Assembly: GCF_000379025.1 (NCBI RefSeq)
Contig: NZ_KB900620.1
Location: forward strand, 178,802-242,801
DNA: 64,000 bases
Direction of reading: 5' to 3'
Source: Orenia marismortui DSM 5156
GTDB lineage: Bacteria > Bacillota > Halanaerobiia > Halobacteroidales > Halobacteroidaceae
Part shown: positions 34,213 through 42,233 of the stretch, piece after piece
How positions within the stretch are numbered: position 1 is the first letter of the stretch
Layout of the letters: every line of letters begins with the position of its first letter
Made by a program: the position numbers and the translations under genes
Notes under the pieces: model-generated
What the model was told of the DNA's origin: nothing
Seen by the model: only the letters and a program-made list of their open reading frames with translations
Databases searched by the model: none

Positions 34213-35913
34213 TTAATTCTGATCTCTTTTTTGATACTTTGTATGAAGTAAATGGTGAGAATGTCCACTTAATGGTTCATGTAAATAATCTTCATATAAT
34301 TTTATAATCATTGGGTTTTTATGGGATTTTCTAATAATTCCAGATTCATCAATATTTCTTAAACCTTGAGCACGTTTTTGCTTAATCTCTTTACTAGTTG
34401 GAAGAGGTTGACCTCCACCTCCAACACACCCATTTGGACAAGCCATAACTTCAATAAAGTGATATTTACTATTTCCTGCCCGAACTTCATCTAAGATTTT
34501 AGCAGCATTAGCCAATCCATTAGCAATGGCTACATTTACTTCTTGACCATCAATTTCAACTGTAGCCTCTTGAATTCCTTCAAATCCTAAGCCAAGTCTT
34601 CCTAATGCTTCTCCATCTAACTCTTCTTTAACAGTTCTTAATGCAGCCTCGGTTACTCCACCAGTAGTACCAAAGATAGTAGCAGCACCAGTATGAGCAC
34701 CTAACATTTCATCATACTCTTCATTTTCTAAAGTAGCAAATTGAATACCCATCTCTTTAATCATACGAGCTAATTCACGAGTAGTTAATACAGCATCTGT
34801 ATCTCCTACTAACTCTTCACGATCTTTTTCAAACTTTTTAGCTGTACAAGGCATAATCGCTACTGTATAAATACTTTCTGGATCAATATCTGTTTGTTCT
34901 GCATAATAACTCTTAGAGATAGCAGAGAACATAGACATTGGAGATTTTGCGCTTGATAAATTATCCATTAGGTCATGGTAGTTATGCTCACAGAACTTAA
35001 CCCAACCTGGACAACAAGAAGTAATATGAGGTAATTGTTTATTTCCTTTAAACCTTTGAATAAACTCATTTCCTTCTTCCATAATTGTTAAGTCAGCAGC
35101 AAAATCTGTAGAAAATACTCTATCAAAACCTAGCCTTCTTAAGGAAGCAGCTAGTTTACCAGTAACTATTGTACCAGCTTTTATGCCAAACTCCTCACCC
35201 ATAGTAGATTGGATAGATGGAGCAGTTTGTACTACAACATGCTTACTATCATCTTCTAAAGCAGCCCAAACCTTATCAATTTCACTAATTTCAGTAATTG
35301 CTGCAGTAGGACAAACAGTAGCACATTGACCACAGTTAGCACAGTTAACTTCACTTTGTGGTAAATCAAAGCCTGTGCTTACTATAGAATTAAATCCACG
35401 TTCAGTAAATTCTAGAGCAGATACACCTTGTACCTCTTCACAAACCCTTACACAGCGTCCACAAAGAATACATTTATTTGGTTCCCTCTTAAGCGAAGGA
35501 CCACTTGCATCTACTGGTAAATCTCTTTTTTCTCCTTCAAAGCTAACCTTAGTAATTCCTAAATCATGAGTAATATCTTGTAATTCACAACTACCGTTTC
35601 TATCACAACCTAAACAATCATTAGGGTGGTTAGCTAATAATAATTCAACATTCGTCTTTCTAGCACGTCTTGCCTTAGAACTATTAGTACTAATCTCCAT
35701 TCCGTCATTAACTGGAGCTACACAAGATGCTAATAATCTCCCACTCTTTTCATCTTCTACAACACATACACGACAAGAACCATGTAGAGATAGATCAGGA
35801 TGATAACAAAGAGTTGGAATTTCAATTCCTAACTTACGAGCTGCTTCTAATACAGTAGCTTCTTGGTTAACTTCGACTTGCTGACCATCTATTGTCAAAG
35901 TAATGGTATCCAT
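34213..35913 (-). CDS. hndD: [FeFe] hydrogenase catalytic subunit (HndD/HydA)
   Basis: 566 aa. Reduces protons or oxidises H2 in the cytoplasm, in a complex with the NAD(P)-linked partners upstream. N-terminal [2Fe-2S] domain (C36, C47, C50, C64), a His-Cys3 cluster (H96, C100, C103, C109), two [4Fe-4S] sites (CILCGRCVRVC at 148-158 and CANCGQCATVC at 191-201). H-cluster motifs: TSCCPGW (298-304), MPCTAKK (354-360) and EVMACPNGCVGGGGQP (488-503). The C-terminal small-subunit tail ends in His-rich SGHSHHLLHTK. Last gene of the operon. Confidence 0.97.
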   Translation of the reverse strand: MDTITLTIDGQQVEVNQEATVLEAARKLGIEIPTLCYHPDLSLHGSCRVCVVEDEKSGRLLASCVAPVNDGMEISTNSSKARRARKTNVELLLANHPNDCLGCDRNGSCELQDITHDLGITKVSFEGEKRDLPVDASGPSLKREPNKCILCGRCVRVCEEVQGVSALEFTERGFNSIVSTGFDLPQSEVNCANCGQCATVCPTAAITEISEIDKVWAALEDDSKHVVVQTAPSIQSTMGEEFGIKAGTIVTGKLAASLRRLGFDRVFSTDFAADLTIMEEGNEFIQRFKGNKQLPHITSCCPGWVKFCEHNYHDLMDNLSSAKSPMSMFSAISKSYYAEQTDIDPESIYTVAIMPCTAKKFEKDREELVGDTDAVLTTRELARMIKEMGIQFATLENEEYDEMLGAHTGAATIFGTTGGVTEAALRTVKEELDGEALGRLGLGFEGIQEATVEIDGQEVNVAIANGLANAAKILDEVRAGNSKYHFIEVMACPNGCVGGGGQPLPTSKEIKQKRAQGLRNIDESGIIRKSHKNPMIIKLYEDYLHEPLSGHSHHLLHTKYQKRDQN

Positions 35914-35939
35914 TCTTTATTCACTCCTTGCATTAATTT

Positions 35940-35995
35940 TTGGTTTTAGATTTAGGTTCTAGGTTTCCTAACTCCTATTACCTAATTCCTATCAC
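35940..35995. repeat. TAGG-heptamer inverted repeat, copy 1
   Basis: TTTAGGTTCTAGGTTT followed by CCTAACTCCTATTACCTAA: TAGG words at seven-base phase facing CCTA words at similar phase, able to fold back. It fills the gap between hndC and hndD. Related arrays occur at 43908, 54945 and 56685. Confidence 0.7.
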
Positions 35996-36009
35996 CGCTA
36001 TTTTTATAT

Positions 36010-37812
36010 CTAACCTTGAGAAATTGCATTAACTGGACATTCAGGTTCACATGCTCCACAAGCAATACAAGTATCTTCATCAATTACATGAGCTTCTTTA
36101 ACCTCACCTGAGATCGCCTCAACTGGACAAACTCTAGCACATTTTGTACATCCTATACAAGCATCTTCATCAATCACATAGGCGCCAGCTAAGTCTTCAC
36201 ATTCTCCAGCAGGACACTTTCCATCATAAATATGAGCTTCATACTCATCACGGAAGTATTTTAATGTACTCAATACCGGATTAGGAGCAGTTTGACCTAA
36301 ACCACATAAAGAAGTAGCCTTGATATTCTCTGCCAATCTTTCTAGCATTTCAATATCTCCATCTCTACCTTCACCAGAAGTAATTCTGTTAAGGATTTCT
36401 AGCATTCTCTTTGTACCTTCACGACATGGAGTACATTTACCACAAGACTCACTTTGAGTAAAGTCTAAGAAGAATCTTGCTACACCCACCATACAAGTAT
36501 CTTCATCCATTACTACTAATCCACCAGATCCCATCATAGCTCCCACTTCAATTAAAGAGTCATAATCAACTGGTAAGTCTAATAGATTTTCTGGTAAACA
36601 ACCTCCCGATGGTCCACCAATTTGAACAGCCTTAAATTCCTTACCATCAGAGATTCCACCACCAATATCGTAGATGATTTCTCTCATAGTAATTCCCATT
36701 GGCACCTCAGCAAGACCAGTATTATTAATCTTACCAGTCAAAGCAAATACCTTAGTACCTTTACTGCCTTCAGTACCAATTTCTTTATAAGCCTGTGCTC
36801 CATCTCTAATGATATTTGCTACATTAGCATAACTTTCTACATTATTAATATTAGATGGTTTACCCCATAGACCTTTTTGAGCTGGGAAAGGTGGTCTTGG
36901 GCGAGGCATTCCACGCTTACCTTCAATAGAATTCATCAAAGCAGTCTCTTCACCACAAACAAAAGCTCCTGCTCCTGCTTTAATATGAAGATCAAAATTA
37001 AAGCCACTACCAAATAGATCTTCACCTAATAATCCATACTCCTCTGCTTGATCAATCGCCTTTTGTAAACGCTCAATTGCTAATGGATATTCAGCACGTA
37101 CATATACATATCCTTCATCAGCACCAATTGCATATCCACCAATAATCATACCTTCAATAATTCTGTGTGGATCACCCTCTAATAAACTTCGGTCCATAAA
37201 TGCACCTGGATCACCTTCATCGGCATTACAGATGATATATTTTTTATCACTTTCAGTATCTTTAGCAAATTGCCACTTTAAGCCTGTAGGAAAACCTCCG
37301 CCACCACGACCTCTAAGACCTGCTTCTTTTACTTCATCAATTACCTCTTGAGATGTCATTTCAGTTAAAGCTTTACCTACTGCTTCATATCCCCCAGTAG
37401 CAATATACTCTTCAATACTTTCTGGATCCATATGACCACAATTTGTTAATACCAATCTCTCTTGCTTTTTATAAAAGTCAATATCTTGATAAGCTGGAAT
37501 ATTCTTATCAGTAGTTGGTTCAGTATATAATAATCTTTCTACTATTCTTCCTTTTAAAATATGCTCTTCTACCAATTCAGGCATATCTTCAGGTTTAATC
37601 TCACAATAAAATACACCTTCTGGATAAAAGATCATAATTGGTCCCTTTTCACAGAAACCATGACATCCAGTCTCTACTATTTTTATTTCACTAGCCAAAT
37701 CATGTTTTGCTAATTCTTCTTTTAAAGCATCCTGAGCCTCTTTACAACCAGAAGAAACACAACCTGTTCCTCCACAGACCAGAATATGTGATCTATAAAT
37801 TGATTGTTCCAT
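36010..37812 (-). CDS. hndC: NAD(P)-linked hydrogenase diaphorase subunit (HndC/HydB, NuoF-like)
   Basis: 600 aa. N-terminal thioredoxin-like [2Fe-2S] domain (HILVCGGTGCVSSGC and a later ETGCHGFCEKGP). NuoF core with the NADH site GRGGGGFPTGLKW and the FMN site NADEGDPGAF; SCGKCTPCREGT binds a [4Fe-4S] cluster with the distal CGLG. C-terminal ferredoxin domain CIGCTKCARVCPVEAI and CIACGACEPECPVNAI. Passes electrons between NAD(P)H and HndD, and by family knowledge may bifurcate with ferredoxin. Confidence 0.96.
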   Translation of the reverse strand: MEQSIYRSHILVCGGTGCVSSGCKEAQDALKEELAKHDLASEIKIVETGCHGFCEKGPIMIFYPEGVFYCEIKPEDMPELVEEHILKGRIVERLLYTEPTTDKNIPAYQDIDFYKKQERLVLTNCGHMDPESIEEYIATGGYEAVGKALTEMTSQEVIDEVKEAGLRGRGGGGFPTGLKWQFAKDTESDKKYIICNADEGDPGAFMDRSLLEGDPHRIIEGMIIGGYAIGADEGYVYVRAEYPLAIERLQKAIDQAEEYGLLGEDLFGSGFNFDLHIKAGAGAFVCGEETALMNSIEGKRGMPRPRPPFPAQKGLWGKPSNINNVESYANVANIIRDGAQAYKEIGTEGSKGTKVFALTGKINNTGLAEVPMGITMREIIYDIGGGISDGKEFKAVQIGGPSGGCLPENLLDLPVDYDSLIEVGAMMGSGGLVVMDEDTCMVGVARFFLDFTQSESCGKCTPCREGTKRMLEILNRITSGEGRDGDIEMLERLAENIKATSLCGLGQTAPNPVLSTLKYFRDEYEAHIYDGKCPAGECEDLAGAYVIDEDACIGCTKCARVCPVEAISGEVKEAHVIDEDTCIACGACEPECPVNAISQG

Positions 37813-37845
37813 TATCTTTTTACCTCCTTAATAGCTTGGCATTGA

Positions 37846-38211
37846 TTAGTCTTCTAATTTAGCAACAGCTAAATCTTCTACAATGTTACCGTTAACTATA
37901 TGCTCAACAACAATCTTACTTACATCATCTTTAGTTAAATTACCATAAGTGATTCTTTCTTTACCTGGTAATTGTACATCAACTAATGGTTCCTTTTCAC
38001 ACATTCCAATACAACCAGTTTGAGTAATAATCACATCTAACTCACGCTTATTTACTTCTTCCATAATAGCCTTTAATATCTCTCTTGCACCAGCAGCAAT
38101 TCCACATGTACCCATTCCTACAATTACTTTCGGCTTATTGCTAGTCTTTCTAGCTTGTAAATCCTTTTGAGCCTTATCTCTTAATTTTTTTAACTCTGCT
38201 AATGATTTCAC
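37846..38211 (-). CDS. hndB: Hydrogenase [2Fe-2S] ferredoxin-like subunit (HndB)
   Basis: 121 aa thioredoxin-fold ferredoxin. Cysteines in GMGTCGIAAGAREI and TGCIGMCEKEPL provide the four ligands. Corresponds to HndB of the Desulfovibrio HndABCD complex. Between the ATPase-like gene (6 nt gap) and hndC (33 nt gap). Confidence 0.92.
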   Translation of the reverse strand: MKSLAELKKLRDKAQKDLQARKTSNKPKVIVGMGTCGIAAGAREILKAIMEEVNKRELDVIITQTGCIGMCEKEPLVDVQLPGKERITYGNLTKDDVSKIVVEHIVNGNIVEDLAVAKLED

Positions 38212-38217
38212 TATTAT

Positions 38218-38760
38218 TCACCTCCGCAATTCTTCTAAACCTTCAGCCAAATAGCTTTCAATCCATAATAATACTTCTGGATGATTAATATTTATACCAT
38301 CAATCTCTTCTTTTATTAATCTAGTATCAAAGATAAATTCTTTAGAGCCTATATAGTGTTTATAGACAAGATCAACTTCAGGATTAACTGATAAGATAGC
38401 AATTAAAGTTCCAGTTATATCACCTAATGGAGCTCTATCAATATGGCTATGCTTAAAGCTCACAGTGATCTCTGTACCTTCTCCTAAAGTAGAATCTAAC
38501 TTTAAATCTCCTTCACACCTTTGTGCTGCAGCTTGGAATAGAGGTAATCCTAATCCAACCTTTCTTGTCTTACGAGAAGTTACGAAAGGGTCTAAAACAC
38601 TTTGCTCTAAACTCTTACTCATTCCTGACCCATTATCCTTAATCTTAATTACTAATCGATCATTTAATAAATCTTCATCTATCTCTAAATTTATTAAATT
38701 AGCCTTAGCACTAATAGAGTTTTGAATTATATCTAAAATATGAAGTGATAGTTCTCTCAT
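38218..38760 (-). CDS. GHKL ATPase-domain protein in the hydrogenase operon
   Basis: 180 aa. The histidine-kinase type ATP-binding fold: N box DIIQNSISAKA, G1 box DNGSGM, a VGLGLPLFQAAAQ segment and GEGTEITVSF. There is no dimerisation His box or sensor region, so it is not a full kinase; it resembles anti-sigma or serine-kinase like proteins. Homologues sit in hydrogenase operons of Clostridia and Halanaerobiales (recalled, not searched). Gaps of 4 and 6 nt to its neighbours mean tight co-expression. Function is unknown; a regulatory or assembly role is possible. Confidence 0.85.
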   Translation of the reverse strand: MRELSLHILDIIQNSISAKANLINLEIDEDLLNDRLVIKIKDNGSGMSKSLEQSVLDPFVTSRKTRKVGLGLPLFQAAAQRCEGDLKLDSTLGEGTEITVSFKHSHIDRAPLGDITGTLIAILSVNPEVDLVYKHYIGSKEFIFDTRLIKEEIDGININHPEVLLWIESYLAEGLEELRR

Positions 38761-38764
38761 GAGT

Positions 38765-39262
38765 TTAATTCTTATATTTTTCTAAAATTTCTGGAATGCT
38801 ATCAGGTGTTAAACGACCATGAGTATCATCATTGATCATAATTACTGGAGCAAGACCACAAGCTCCTATACAAGCAACTGATTCTAGAGTAAATTTAAGA
38901 TCTTTACTTGTTTCTCCATCATCAATTCCTAACTCATCTTTAATTTTTTCTAATACTTTTCCTCCACCTCGAACATGACAAGCAGTTCCCATACAAACGC
39001 GAATAATATTTTCACCACGTGGTTCTAAATGGAATTGAGAATAGAAAGTCACAACACCATAAACTTGACTAAGAGAAAGCTCTAATTGATTTGCAATCTC
39101 TTTTATAACTTCTTCTGGTAAATATCCATATTCCTCTTGAGCCTTTTGTAAAACAGGAATTAAATCTTTTTGTTCTTTTTTATATCCTTCTAAAATCTTT
39201 TTTAATGGAGCTAAATACTTCTCTTTACTTTCTGCAGAATTTCCACATTGGCATTGACCCAT
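38765..39262 (-). CDS. hndA: Hydrogenase NuoE-like [2Fe-2S] subunit (HndA)
   Basis: 165 aa. KILEGYKKEQKDLIPVLQK and the helical bundle with EEYGYLPEEVIKEIANQLEL; cluster ligands in VCMGTACHVRGG and SVACIGACGLAPVIMIND. An extra Cys pair near the N-terminus (GQCQCGNS) is unusual and may bind metal. First gene of the operon, ATG 39262 with GGAGGTAATA upstream, following a leader with several operator-like sites. Confidence 0.95.
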   Translation of the reverse strand: MGQCQCGNSAESKEKYLAPLKKILEGYKKEQKDLIPVLQKAQEEYGYLPEEVIKEIANQLELSLSQVYGVVTFYSQFHLEPRGENIIRVCMGTACHVRGGGKVLEKIKDELGIDDGETSKDLKFTLESVACIGACGLAPVIMINDDTHGRLTPDSIPEILEKYKN

Positions 39263-39316
39263 TTTATTATATTACCTCCTTTAATAAATTTTACATATTA
39301 GGATATTTGCTATTGA

Positions 39317-39342
39317 TATTACAACTTATATAAGTTATAATA
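39317..39342 (-). promoter_or_regulatory. 26-bp near-perfect palindrome in the hydrogenase leader
   Basis: ATATTACAAC-TTATAT-AAGTTATAATAT reads as a palindrome centred on CTTATATAAG with one mismatched pair. In RNA the mismatch is a G-U pair, so it could be a hairpin about 70 nt after the predicted start; as DNA it could be an operator. Confidence 0.5.
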
Positions 39343-39360
39343 TTTTTAACAAAATTAATT

Positions 39361-39379
39361 GATAATGATAATCAAGATT
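39361..39379. promoter_or_regulatory. Fur-like box in the hydrogenase leader
   Basis: GATAATGATAATCAAGATT matches the 19-bp Fur consensus GATAATGATAATCATTATC at 16 positions. It lies about 30-50 nt downstream of the predicted transcription start, where a bound repressor would block elongation. Iron control of an iron-rich enzyme makes sense. Confidence 0.6.
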
Positions 39380-39384
39380 GTTTA

Positions 39385-39400
39385 TGTGATTTATTTCACA
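39385..39400. promoter_or_regulatory. TGTGA-N6-TCACA palindrome (Rex- or CRP/FNR-type operator)
   Basis: TGTGATTTATTTCACA, perfect half-sites. The spacing equals both CRP sites and the Streptomyces-type Rex operator (TGTGA-N6-TCACA). Position about +10 to +25 fits a repressor, favouring Rex, the NADH/NAD sensor, which would link hydrogenase to redox state. The regulator gene is not in the window. Confidence 0.55.
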
Positions 39401-39416
39401 TTCAACTCATGACCTT

Positions 39417-39446
39417 ATTATACAGTCTAAAATTATCTCGTGTCAA
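39417..39446 (-). promoter_or_regulatory. Sigma-A promoter of the hydrogenase operon
   Basis: Minus strand TTGACA (39446-39441), 18-nt spacer, TATAAT (39422-39417), both perfect. Start predicted near 39409, leaving a leader of about 147 nt holding the TGTGA palindrome, Fur-like box and hairpin. Confidence 0.85.
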
Positions 39447-39550
39447 AAATGATATTTTTTTAACAATTCAAAGAAATTAAAGAAGATTTAATAGTTCATT
39501 AATGGTCTATATGTATATTTATTCCTGTCTGATCTTTTTATTCCTTATAA

Positions 39551-39580
39551 TAAAAAGAGGATGAAATCCATCCCCTTTTT
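39551..39580 (-). terminator. Terminator of the ADP-heptose operon
   Basis: Minus strand GGGGATGG-ATTT-CATCCTC then TTTTTATT. Lies 14 nt after the adenylyltransferase stop; three copies of an 11-bp TATTTAATATC unit span the stop codon. Confidence 0.75.
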
Positions 39581-39593
39581 ATTTAATATCTAT

Positions 39594-40076
39594 TTAATAT
39601 CTATTTAATATTTGTTTTACAATATTAGTTGTTGAAGCTCCTTTAACTTCAGATACTAGTTCAATTTTTCCCCCATATTTAGCTACTACTTCAGCTTCAG
39701 GTAAATCTTCTATCTTATAATCTCCACCTTTAACATAAATATCAGGCTGAAGAATATTTATTGTACTCTTAGCCGTTGTCTCAGAAAAAATAGTTACATA
39801 ATCTACAACCTCTAAATTAGCAAGCATTTCAGCTCTTTCTTTCTCAGGGACTATTGGTCTTTTTTCCCCTTTTAGAGCTTTAACTGAAGAATCATTATTT
39901 AAGCCTACTATTAAGACATCACCTTTTGACCTAGCTTCAGTCAAATAACGAGTATGGCCAACATGTAAGATATCAAAACAGCCGTTGGTGAAAACAATAG
40001 TTTCATCCTGCTTCCTATTCTGTTTCAAAATTTTGTTCAACTCTTCTCTTGTATATATCTTCTCTTTAATAATCAT
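39594..40076 (-). CDS. D-glycero-beta-D-manno-heptose 1-phosphate adenylyltransferase (HldC / HldE C-domain)
   Basis: 160 aa nucleotidyltransferase. FTNGCFDILHVGHTRYL holds the HxGH motif; VGLNNDSSVKALKGEKRP and VKGGDYKIEDLPEA are RfaE-domain II signatures. Makes ADP-heptose from heptose-1-phosphate and ATP. Its ATG overlaps the kinase stop by four bases, so the two HldE activities are separate but coupled polypeptides. Product feeds LPS core or S-layer glycan. Confidence 0.93.
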   Translation of the reverse strand: MIIKEKIYTREELNKILKQNRKQDETIVFTNGCFDILHVGHTRYLTEARSKGDVLIVGLNNDSSVKALKGEKRPIVPEKERAEMLANLEVVDYVTIFSETTAKSTINILQPDIYVKGGDYKIEDLPEAEVVAKYGGKIELVSEVKGASTTNIVKQILNRY

Positions 40077-41062
40077 ACTGTATCACCAATAACCTCTGTT
40101 AACTCTTCTCTATTTACAGTCGCTACTCCTGACTTTTTAACTACAATTCCTGCAGCATAATTTGATAATTTCATCGCTTCTACCATCTTAGCTTTGCTAG
40201 CTAAAGATAGGGTTAAAGCAGCAATAACTGTATCTCCAGCTCCAGTAACATCAAAGACCTCTGTATAGTTAGAAGCTGGAACATGACTAATTCCTTCTTC
40301 ACTAAAGATCTGCATACCTTGGCCACCTAAAGTAACTAGCATTGCATCAGAGTTTAATTCTTCTTTTAGCTTTAACCCTGCTTTTCTAATATTCTCAGGT
40401 GAATCCAAAGGAAAACCAACAGCTTTCTCTGTCTCTTCCTTATTTGGTGTAGCAATAGTAATATTCTTAAAAGTATTTAGATCATATCTTGAATCAACAG
40501 CAGTAATTTTATTATTTTGATTAGCCAAATTAATTACTCTTTCTTTGACTCTATCTGTAAATACCCCATTACCATAATCAGATAAGATTATAGCATCTAT
40601 CTCAGAGATAATCTCTTCAATATAAGTTAGTAATTTTTCCTCAATTTCTTTAGAGATATTATCGGTTTTTAATTTATCTACTCTAACCATTTGCTGTTTG
40701 ACAGTTTGTCCACCACCAGCTAAAATTCTAGTTTTAACTGAAGTAGGACGTGAAGAATCAATAATTAATCCTTCCGTCTTCATCCCAGCTTTATCTAAAT
40801 AATCAACTAACTCTTCACCTACTCGATCATCACCGATTACTCCAGCAAGATAGACTTGTCCACCTAATGCCGCAACATTATTAGCCGCATTAGTTCCACC
40901 ACCAGGTAGAATTTTGTGACCTGTATGCTGTAATATCAAAACTGGTGCTTCACGAGATAAACGTTCAGGCTGACCAATAATAAACTCATCAGCAATCATA
41001 TCTCCTATTACAAGAATTTTCTGTTGAGAAAACAAAGGTAAATAATCAACTAATCTAGTCAT
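40073..41062 (-). CDS. D-glycero-beta-D-manno-heptose-7-phosphate kinase (HldA / HldE N-domain)
   Basis: PfkB-family sugar kinase, 329 aa from ATG at 41062, whose first bases overlap the phosphatase stop (TAATG), with GAGGGAGAG upstream. LVIGDMIADEFIIG and RLSREAPVLIL match RfaE domain I; GGTNAANNVAALGG binds sugar; DVTGAGDTVIAALTL carries the catalytic Asp. Phosphorylates heptose-7-phosphate at C1. No isomerase gene gmhA is in view. Confidence 0.93.
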   Translation of the reverse strand: MTRLVDYLPLFSQQKILVIGDMIADEFIIGQPERLSREAPVLILQHTGHKILPGGGTNAANNVAALGGQVYLAGVIGDDRVGEELVDYLDKAGMKTEGLIIDSSRPTSVKTRILAGGGQTVKQQMVRVDKLKTDNISKEIEEKLLTYIEEIISEIDAIILSDYGNGVFTDRVKERVINLANQNNKITAVDSRYDLNTFKNITIATPNKEETEKAVGFPLDSPENIRKAGLKLKEELNSDAMLVTLGGQGMQIFSEEGISHVPASNYTEVFDVTGAGDTVIAALTLSLASKAKMVEAMKLSNYAAGIVVKKSGVATVNREELTEVIGDTV

Positions 41063-41655
41063 TAACTCTCCCTCGCTTTGATATCCATTAGTATCCATTC
41101 TACTGCATCAAATAAATCCTCTGCTATATATTCAGGTTCTACTGGCCAATCTTCACGCTCATGTTTATAAGCTCCCATACCATATCCAGTTAGAACTAAA
41201 ATACCTTTAGAACCTACCTTATGGGCTACTTCAACATCACTAATTTTGTCACCAATCATATATGATTTATTCAAATCTACACCAAACTCTTCTTCTCCTT
41301 TTATTAACATCCCCGGCTCTGGCTTACGACAATCACATTTCTTTCTAAATTTTCCTTCTCCAACATCTGGATGATGGTGGCAATAATAAATAGCATCTAA
41401 ATAAGCATCTTCTTTTTCTAATAATCTTTCCAATTTATTATGAACTTTAGTAATCATCTCTTCTTTAAAATAACCTCTAGCAACACCCGCTTGATTCGTT
41501 GCTAATATTGCTTTAATACCATTTTGATTTAGTTTTTTAATAGCTAAACCAGTCCTCGGAAGCAGCTCATATCTAGTAGGGTCATTTACATAACCAATCT
41601 CCTTGCTTACTGTTCCATCTCTATCCATAAAAACTGCTATATCCTTTAATCCCAT
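41062..41655 (-). CDS. gmhB: D-glycero-D-manno-heptose 1,7-bisphosphate phosphatase
   Basis: 197 aa HAD-superfamily phosphatase. VFMDRDGTVSKEIGYV carries the nucleophile Asp; LATNQAGVARGYF is motif II; the zinc loop is CHHHPDVGEGKFRKKCDCRKP-like (Cys, His, two Cys); IGDKISDVEVAHKVGS closes the site. Removes the 7-phosphate in the ADP-heptose path. First of three coupled genes after the outer-membrane-like gene. Confidence 0.93.
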   Translation of the reverse strand: MGLKDIAVFMDRDGTVSKEIGYVNDPTRYELLPRTGLAIKKLNQNGIKAILATNQAGVARGYFKEEMITKVHNKLERLLEKEDAYLDAIYYCHHHPDVGEGKFRKKCDCRKPEPGMLIKGEEEFGVDLNKSYMIGDKISDVEVAHKVGSKGILVLTGYGMGAYKHEREDWPVEPEYIAEDLFDAVEWILMDIKARES

Positions 41656-41670
41656 TATAATCCCTCTTCC

Positions 41671-42222
41671 TTAGAAATAATTTCTGATACCAATACTTAA
41701 CCCTTCATTATCTTTATCTCCTGCAAAACGTCTAAAGCCACCTTCTAAGTACCAATGCCTAGTAACTCTATAATCAAATCCAAATTCAAAGCCTAAATAA
41801 TCTTCTTCCTTACCCAATAAAACATTCAGACCTCCATTCAAATCCAAACGTTTAAAAACAGCAGTAGAGGCTAAAATACCTAACTTAGCATTAGAATCTT
41901 GATCATCCTCTAATGGAAAATAATAACCTCCTAAAAAGGAAATATTATAATCACTTTCATCCACCATATTAAGCTTTAAATCTAAATTTATAAAATCATA
42001 ATTATCTGAAAAACTATAAACTCCAATTAATCCTAAATTATCTGTCAAAGAAAAATCACTTTCTAAAGTCAACGATTTGATACTTCCCTTTAAACTCTGT
42101 ACACTATAGCATAATGACTTTTCCCCTGGATTAACTTCTGCTTGATACATTGCAAATACAGATCCATTAGTAAGAATAACCAAAAATAATAATGTGCTCA
42201 TTATTACTTTTAAGTTCTTCAT
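41671..42222 (-). CDS. Secreted beta-barrel protein, probable outer-membrane protein
   Basis: 183 aa. Signal peptide MKNLKVIMSTLLFLVILTNG with a likely cut after SVFA. The remainder alternates hydrophobic and polar residues in strand-length runs (LTLESDFSLTDNLGLIGVYS, NISFLGGYYF, YLGFEFGFDYRV, HWYLEGGFRRF), about eight strands, and ends in RNYF, the C-terminal Phe used for BAM-dependent insertion. Together with ADP-heptose genes 16 nt downstream this indicates a diderm envelope. No specific family recognised. Confidence 0.78.
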   Translation of the reverse strand: MKNLKVIMSTLLFLVILTNGSVFAMYQAEVNPGEKSLCYSVQSLKGSIKSLTLESDFSLTDNLGLIGVYSFSDNYDFINLDLKLNMVDESDYNISFLGGYYFPLEDDQDSNAKLGILASTAVFKRLDLNGGLNVLLGKEEDYLGFEFGFDYRVTRHWYLEGGFRRFAGDKDNEGLSIGIRNYF

Positions 42223-42233
42223 ATTCCTCCTCC

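Noticed and set aside
36622-36870. 82-codon plus-strand frame opposite hndC
   Set aside because: Antisense to the conserved NuoF core; no promoter or ribosome site.
39385-39400. CRP activator site
   Set aside because: The palindrome lies downstream of the predicted start rather than near -41 or -61, which does not fit activation; kept as a repressor-type site.
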